This document shows, piece after piece, positions 15,204-18,415 of a stretch of 18,415 nucleotides of DNA. A model generated the notes under the pieces. That model had not been told where the DNA came from. It made no database searches and worked only from the letters and a program-made list of their open reading frames with translations. This DNA comes from W11650 sp963545585 (GTDB taxonomy: Bacteria > Bacillota > Clostridia > Lachnospirales > Vallitaleaceae): positions 1-18,415 of the forward strand of contig CAUUKX010000038.1 of NCBI GenBank assembly GCA_963545585.1, given 5' to 3'. Each line of letters starts with the position of its first letter. Within the stretch, counting starts at the first letter, position 1. The position numbers and the translations under genes were made by a program.

Positions 15204-15207
15204 AAAA

Positions 15208-15245
15208 TCAAACAAGGAGCACGCCCAAAGCTGCTCCTTGTTTGA
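15208..15245 (-). terminator. Strong hairpin, probable terminator of the surface protease gene
   Basis: A perfect 14-bp stem, TCAAACAAGGAGCA (15208-15221) and TGCTCCTTGTTTGA (15232-15245), around a 10-base loop. Read on the minus strand it is followed by TTTTC after the stem. It lies about 155 bases past the stop at 15402. It directly follows the transposase remnant, so it may instead come from the mobile element. Confidence 0.6.
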
Positions 15246-15267
15246 TAGTAAGCTATTTCCTTAATTT

Positions 15268-15397
15268 CTCAACTTGCCCATATTTTGTAAAACCAGAACC
15301 GTCTTTTTCGGCAGACCGCCCGGGCAGAAGTGCGCGGCACTTGAGCAGGGGCACGACTGCCTGCCTAGGTGCAGCACTTCAAGCAGAGGAAATTGGG
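15268..15397. repeat. Dispersed direct repeat, copy 2
   Basis: Same orientation as copy 1 (14977-15073) but with an extra internal segment of about 37 bases near 15340-15376. There the block GCGGCACTTGAGCAGGGG is partly repeated as GCAGCACTTCAAGCAGAGG, suggesting an internal duplication. It abuts the stop codon of the protease gene at 15402. Nothing else is seen in the rest of 14805-15401. Confidence 0.75.
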
Positions 15398-15401
15398 GTT
15401 G

Positions 15402-18400
15402 CTACTTCCCCACCGTCATCATATACTTTTGCAAAATCACTGCTATCTCTTCGCGGCTGATTTCCGCTTTGGCATCCAGCAAGCCGTTTTCAACTGGCAA
15501 AATCTGATTTTGCAATGCCCATTTGAGCGCATGTACCGCCCACGGAGAAATGCTTTTTTCATCCACATAATGCTGCCACTCAAAAGCATTTAAATTTTGA
15601 GGCAATGGCGCTTTGGGGTCTGTTTCCGCTAACCGGAACTTGGTAAAATTATGTAAAATCATTGTCAATTGCTCCATCGTAATGCTTTGCTGGGGAGCAA
15701 ATTTATTTTTTTCCACACCGGCAACAATTCCATTTTGCATTGCCCATAATACGGATTTTTCATACCAACTGCTGGGTTCCACATCGGCAAAGCTATTTTC
15801 TGCTTGCACCTGCGGAGTTTTCATAAAGTTATACAAAACCTGAACCACCGCTGCTCGGCTTGTCTTGGCTTTCGGTGAAAAAGTCCGCTGCTCTGTTCCC
15901 TGCATGAAATGATGGGATAACACAAATTGAATGGCAGCTATATAGGGAGAATCTTTTGCAATATCATCATAACTTTCCATAAGCTGTTGTTTGGCAGCTT
16001 CTTCCGCAATTTCAGCCGGCTTCTCTTTACCGGCTGCCACTTCAGCTTGAGCCGTCAGGCTGCTGTCTGCTTTGATTTCCGCTGCTTGGCCGGTATCCTC
16101 TGATTCTACTGAATCCGGTGCAACATAGGACTGCAAAACAGCCGTTGATTGTTCTTGCTGCGGTTGCTCCTGTTTCGCCTTTTCTTCCTGCTCCTTTTGT
16201 TGTTGCTCTTGCTTGGCTTTTTCTTCTTGCTCTTGTTGCTGTTGCTCCGGCTTGGCTTTTTCTTCCTGCTCCTTTTGTTGCTGCTCCTGCTTGGCTTTTT
16301 CTTCCTGCTCCTTTTTCAGCTGCTCTTGCTTGGCTTTTTCTTCTTGCTCTTTTTTCTGTTGCTCTTGTTTGGCTTTTTCTTCCTGCTCTTTTTTCAGCTG
16401 CTCCTGCTTGGCTTTTTCTTCCTGCTCTTTTTTCAGCTGCTCCTGTTTTGCCTTTTCTTCCTGCTCTTTTTTCAGCTGCTCCTGCTTTGCCTTTTCTTCC
16501 TGCTCTTTTTTCAGTTGCTCCTGCTTCGCTTTTTCTTCCTGCTCCTTTTGCAGCTGCTCTTCGGTTTTGCCCTCTTCTGGCTTTGCTTCTTCTGACGGCT
16601 CCTCAATCGGATCCGCTGGTGTTAATTCAATCAGCGCTGTTTCTTTTCCAAATACCGCCGTAATTTCAACATCTTTTTTCGGCATCACAAAAGAATGATT
16701 GCTTATTTCCAAATCTTCTGCCTGCCATGCTTTAAAATAATGTCCTGCCTCCGCCTCATAACTAAGACTGATGGCTTCCCCACTTGCTGCCCGCTGTTTG
16801 CTGGCCGCAGCAGTTCCTTGCCCTTGAATCTTAACGGTAATCGCATAATCCTTGATGACATTGATTGAAACTTCTGCCGTTTTCCTTTCATCTAAAACCG
16901 ATTTCGCAACCACCGTCAGTTTTTCCGCCGTTTCATCTTCTCCAATCGTAAGCACACCCTGCGAACTAATAACAGTCTTCGCATCGGTATTGTTTTTCAC
17001 TTCCCAAAGCACTTCCGGCGATGGATTATTTTTACCGGCAACTGCTGCGGTAAATTGAACGGCTTCGCCTTTTTGAATGTTTTTGGCAGCCGGTAAAATT
17101 TCCACCTTTTCTACGGTTGGCACAATCTCCTCGGTAATTGCCCGCAATGACAAATTATAGCTGTCCTTTCGCACAAATTTCCCGTCCGCACTGCTATAAA
17201 TATAAGATGAGCGATGCTGGTGGTCATTAACTTCTTTTCCATTCCCAATCGTTGGCGTTTCTCCGCCATTGCGATTGATTACCAATTTAACGGCAAAGTA
17301 TTTTTGATTTAAAATATATTCATCTAATAAGGCAATGGTATAAAAGCCATTGCGATTGATGCTTTTGTCGGTAGAAACCAGAGTAAAATTATTCTCGTCA
17401 TTAATCCACTCTCTATTTTCATTATTGCTTTGGCCAATATAGACCTTATAATCCACTTCCTGCTCTCCCACTTGATAAAGCGAAACCGGAATATCCGTTA
17501 CTTTTTCCGGATTTTGGGTTTTTCTTGCAAATACATTCAGGAAAATATTTTGCGGATTATCCACCGGAACTCCCGATAAAGAACCGGTGCCATAAGTATC
17601 GTACATGTAAACATTGGCATTTTCTTTTCGGTCCGCCACATTGGTAAAAACATAGTTTTTATCGGAGGCAAACGACGAATAACTAATCCAATAGTAACCG
17701 TCCATGCCCCTTAACTTTGTGCCCCAACTGTTTTTTACCAAATAAGCGCCTTTGACTTTCTTATTGGAATACAAGCTCTCTTTAATTTCAATATTATCAT
17801 CCCAGCCCACTAAAATTACCGCATGGTTTGCCCGGCGCTTTTGAGCGGCATGATAAGCATTTTCAACCCTGCTTTTATTTCCCACCGTTTCTGACATAAC
17901 CGGCCCAAACAAGCGATCCGTTTCCTGATAATAAGAACTCATGACTGAGCCATATTCCATAATATATCGCTTCATTTCCTCAACGTTATTTTTAATTACT
18001 ATCATATCGCCGACAAATTTCATATGATATTTTTTATTCACATCTCTGAGCAAAGGAATTCCGCTAAAAGTAGTATTTTTTCCTGCTCTGGAAATACTAA
18101 ATTCATAAAACGGGCTGTCTTCTCTAAATTTTCCATCTTTAACCGGACCATCCAAGCGCGAAAAATAGTTAATCGCATCATAACCAGTGCTGCCGCTTTG
18201 CAAGTCGGTCAGGGGCGAGGAATTGGTTGCCAAATGCCCTTCCGAAAAATCATAAAAATCCGTTCCCAAACCGGCCTTTTTAAATGCCGTCTCTACACTG
18301 GACATGGCAGCATGAGCCCAACAGGCATTGGAGTTCCTTTGGTCTTTGACCGGGGAAACCAGTCCCAATTCCCTGGCATCATAGCGCTCCGGCAATCCGC

Positions 18401-18415
18401 CGCCCCCGCTTGCCG
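15402..18415 (-). CDS. SLH-anchored papain-like (C1) cysteine protease, 5' end outside window
   Basis: About 1004 codons are visible; the start lies beyond the right edge, where a Gly-rich ASGGGG linker precedes LPERYDARELG. Numbering from that Leu as 1, domains are: C1 peptidase 1-250 with Gln19, Cys25 (NACWAH), His191 (NHAVILVGW) and Asn222 (VKNSWG), all four catalytic residues present; lectin-like domain about 262-421; Ig-like (Big2) about 427-515; an InlB-type repeat-like domain about 517-583; thirteen-residue E/K/Q repeats 614-743; and three SLH modules about 818-860, 868-918 and 940-993. The SLH modules should hold it on the cell wall and the repeat should act as a spacer. A signal peptide is expected outside the window. 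Likely role: surface proteolysis or adhesion. The probable terminator is at 15208-15245. Confidence 0.93.
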   Translation of the reverse strand, partial: ASGGGGLPERYDARELGLVSPVKDQRNSNACWAHAAMSSVETAFKKAGLGTDFYDFSEGHLATNSSPLTDLQSGSTGYDAINYFSRLDGPVKDGKFREDSPFYEFSISRAGKNTTFSGIPLLRDVNKKYHMKFVGDMIVIKNNVEEMKRYIMEYGSVMSSYYQETDRLFGPVMSETVGNKSRVENAYHAAQKRRANHAVILVGWDDNIEIKESLYSNKKVKGAYLVKNSWGTKLRGMDGYYWISYSSFASDKNYVFTNVADRKENANVYMYDTYGTGSLSGVPVDNPQNIFLNVFARKTQNPEKVTDIPVSLYQVGEQEVDYKVYIGQSNNENREWINDENNFTLVSTDKSINRNGFYTIALLDEYILNQKYFAVKLVINRNGGETPTIGNGKEVNDHQHRSSYIYSSADGKFVRKDSYNLSLRAITEEIVPTVEKVEILPAAKNIQKGEAVQFTAAVAGKNNPSPEVLWEVKNNTDAKTVISSQGVLTIGEDETAEKLTVVAKSVLDERKTAEVSINVIKDYAITVKIQGQGTAAASKQRAASGEAISLSYEAEAGHYFKAWQAEDLEISNHSFVMPKKDVEITAVFGKETALIELTPADPIEEPSEEAKPEEGKTEEQLQKEQEEKAKQEQLKKEQEEKAKQEQLKKEQEEKAKQEQLKKEQEEKAKQEQLKKEQEEKAKQEQQKKEQEEKAKQEQLKKEQEEKAKQEQQQKEQEEKAKPEQQQQEQEEKAKQEQQQKEQEEKAKQEQPQQEQSTAVLQSYVAPDSVESEDTGQAAEIKADSSLTAQAEVAAGKEKPAEIAEEAAKQQLMESYDDIAKDSPYIAAIQFVLSHHFMQGTEQRTFSPKAKTSRAAVVQVLYNFMKTPQVQAENSFADVEPSSWYEKSVLWAMQNGIVAGVEKNKFAPQQSITMEQLTMILHNFTKFRLAETDPKAPLPQNLNAFEWQHYVDEKSISPWAVHALKWALQNQILPVENGLLDAKAEISREEIAVILQKYMMTVGK
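16167..16556 (-). repeat. Ten 39-bp in-frame repeats in the protease gene
   Basis: Codes for ten 13-residue units (consensus QEQLKKEQEEKAK) with KAK at residues 622, 635, 648 and so on to 739, numbering as in the protease entry. The left units are Lys-rich (LKK) and the last four Gln-rich (QQK, QQQ), with one KPE variant. The pattern suggests a long single helix. Repeat number probably varies between strains. Confidence 0.9.

Noticed and set aside
16118..16698. Long open frames on the + strand rich in Leu/Phe or Ser/Cys
   Set aside because: They are the antisense of the 39-bp repeat of the protease gene, whose biased codons keep other frames open. No ribosome site or known domain.

Overview
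The window looks like chromosome of a low-to-moderate GC Gram-positive anaerobe, most likely one of the Clostridia. The signs are strong AGGAGG-type ribosome sites before almost every gene, Bacillus/Clostridium-type sigma-70 promoters, a Gram-positive-type LexA box, an S-layer-homology (SLH) anchored surface protease, and Clostridia-typical families such as the TIGR03915/TIGR03916 pair and a CydDC-like ABC pair. The genus cannot be fixed from the sequence. All genes but one are on the minus strand. No tRNA, rRNA or CRISPR array was seen.

Layout from left to right. (1) 1-1997: a leftward operon of PPK2 polyphosphate kinase, a flavin reductase-like protein and an SDR oxidoreductase cut by the window edge, with a promoter at 2106-2133. 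(2) 2156-3634: a leftward pair of a Gfo/Idh/MocA-fold protein that has lost its usual catalytic residues and a methylated-DNA-cysteine methyltransferase. (3) 3789-5796: a translationally coupled pair, a DNA repair/modification radical SAM protein and its DUF4130 partner, under a promoter whose -35 is overlapped by a LexA-type SOS box. (4) 6106-6750: the only rightward gene, a YczE-like membrane protein, convergent with an aldo/keto reductase at 6757-7632. (5) 7760-11146: two overlapping CydD/CydC-like ABC exporter genes, the second apparently frameshifted near its start. (6) 11200-14002: two adjacent but different AAA/DUF4143 ATPases, the first preceded by a 33-bp tandem repeat carrying promoter-like elements. 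(7) 14082-14804: a small membrane protein and an NTF2-like protein. (8) 14805-15401: a gene-poor interval with two diverged copies of a roughly 100-bp direct repeat flanking the N-terminal stub of an IS256-type transposase and a strong hairpin. (9) 15402 to the right edge: a large papain-like cysteine protease with lectin-like, Ig-like, E/K/Q-rich repeat and SLH parts; its N-terminus lies outside the window.

The best lead is the putative SOS control of the radical SAM/DUF4130 pair, which joins a DNA repair pair of undefined chemistry to the DNA-damage response. Other leads are the catalytically altered Gfo/Idh/MocA protein, the ABC frameshift, the promoter-like tandem repeat, and the repeat/IS-remnant interval beside the surface protease.
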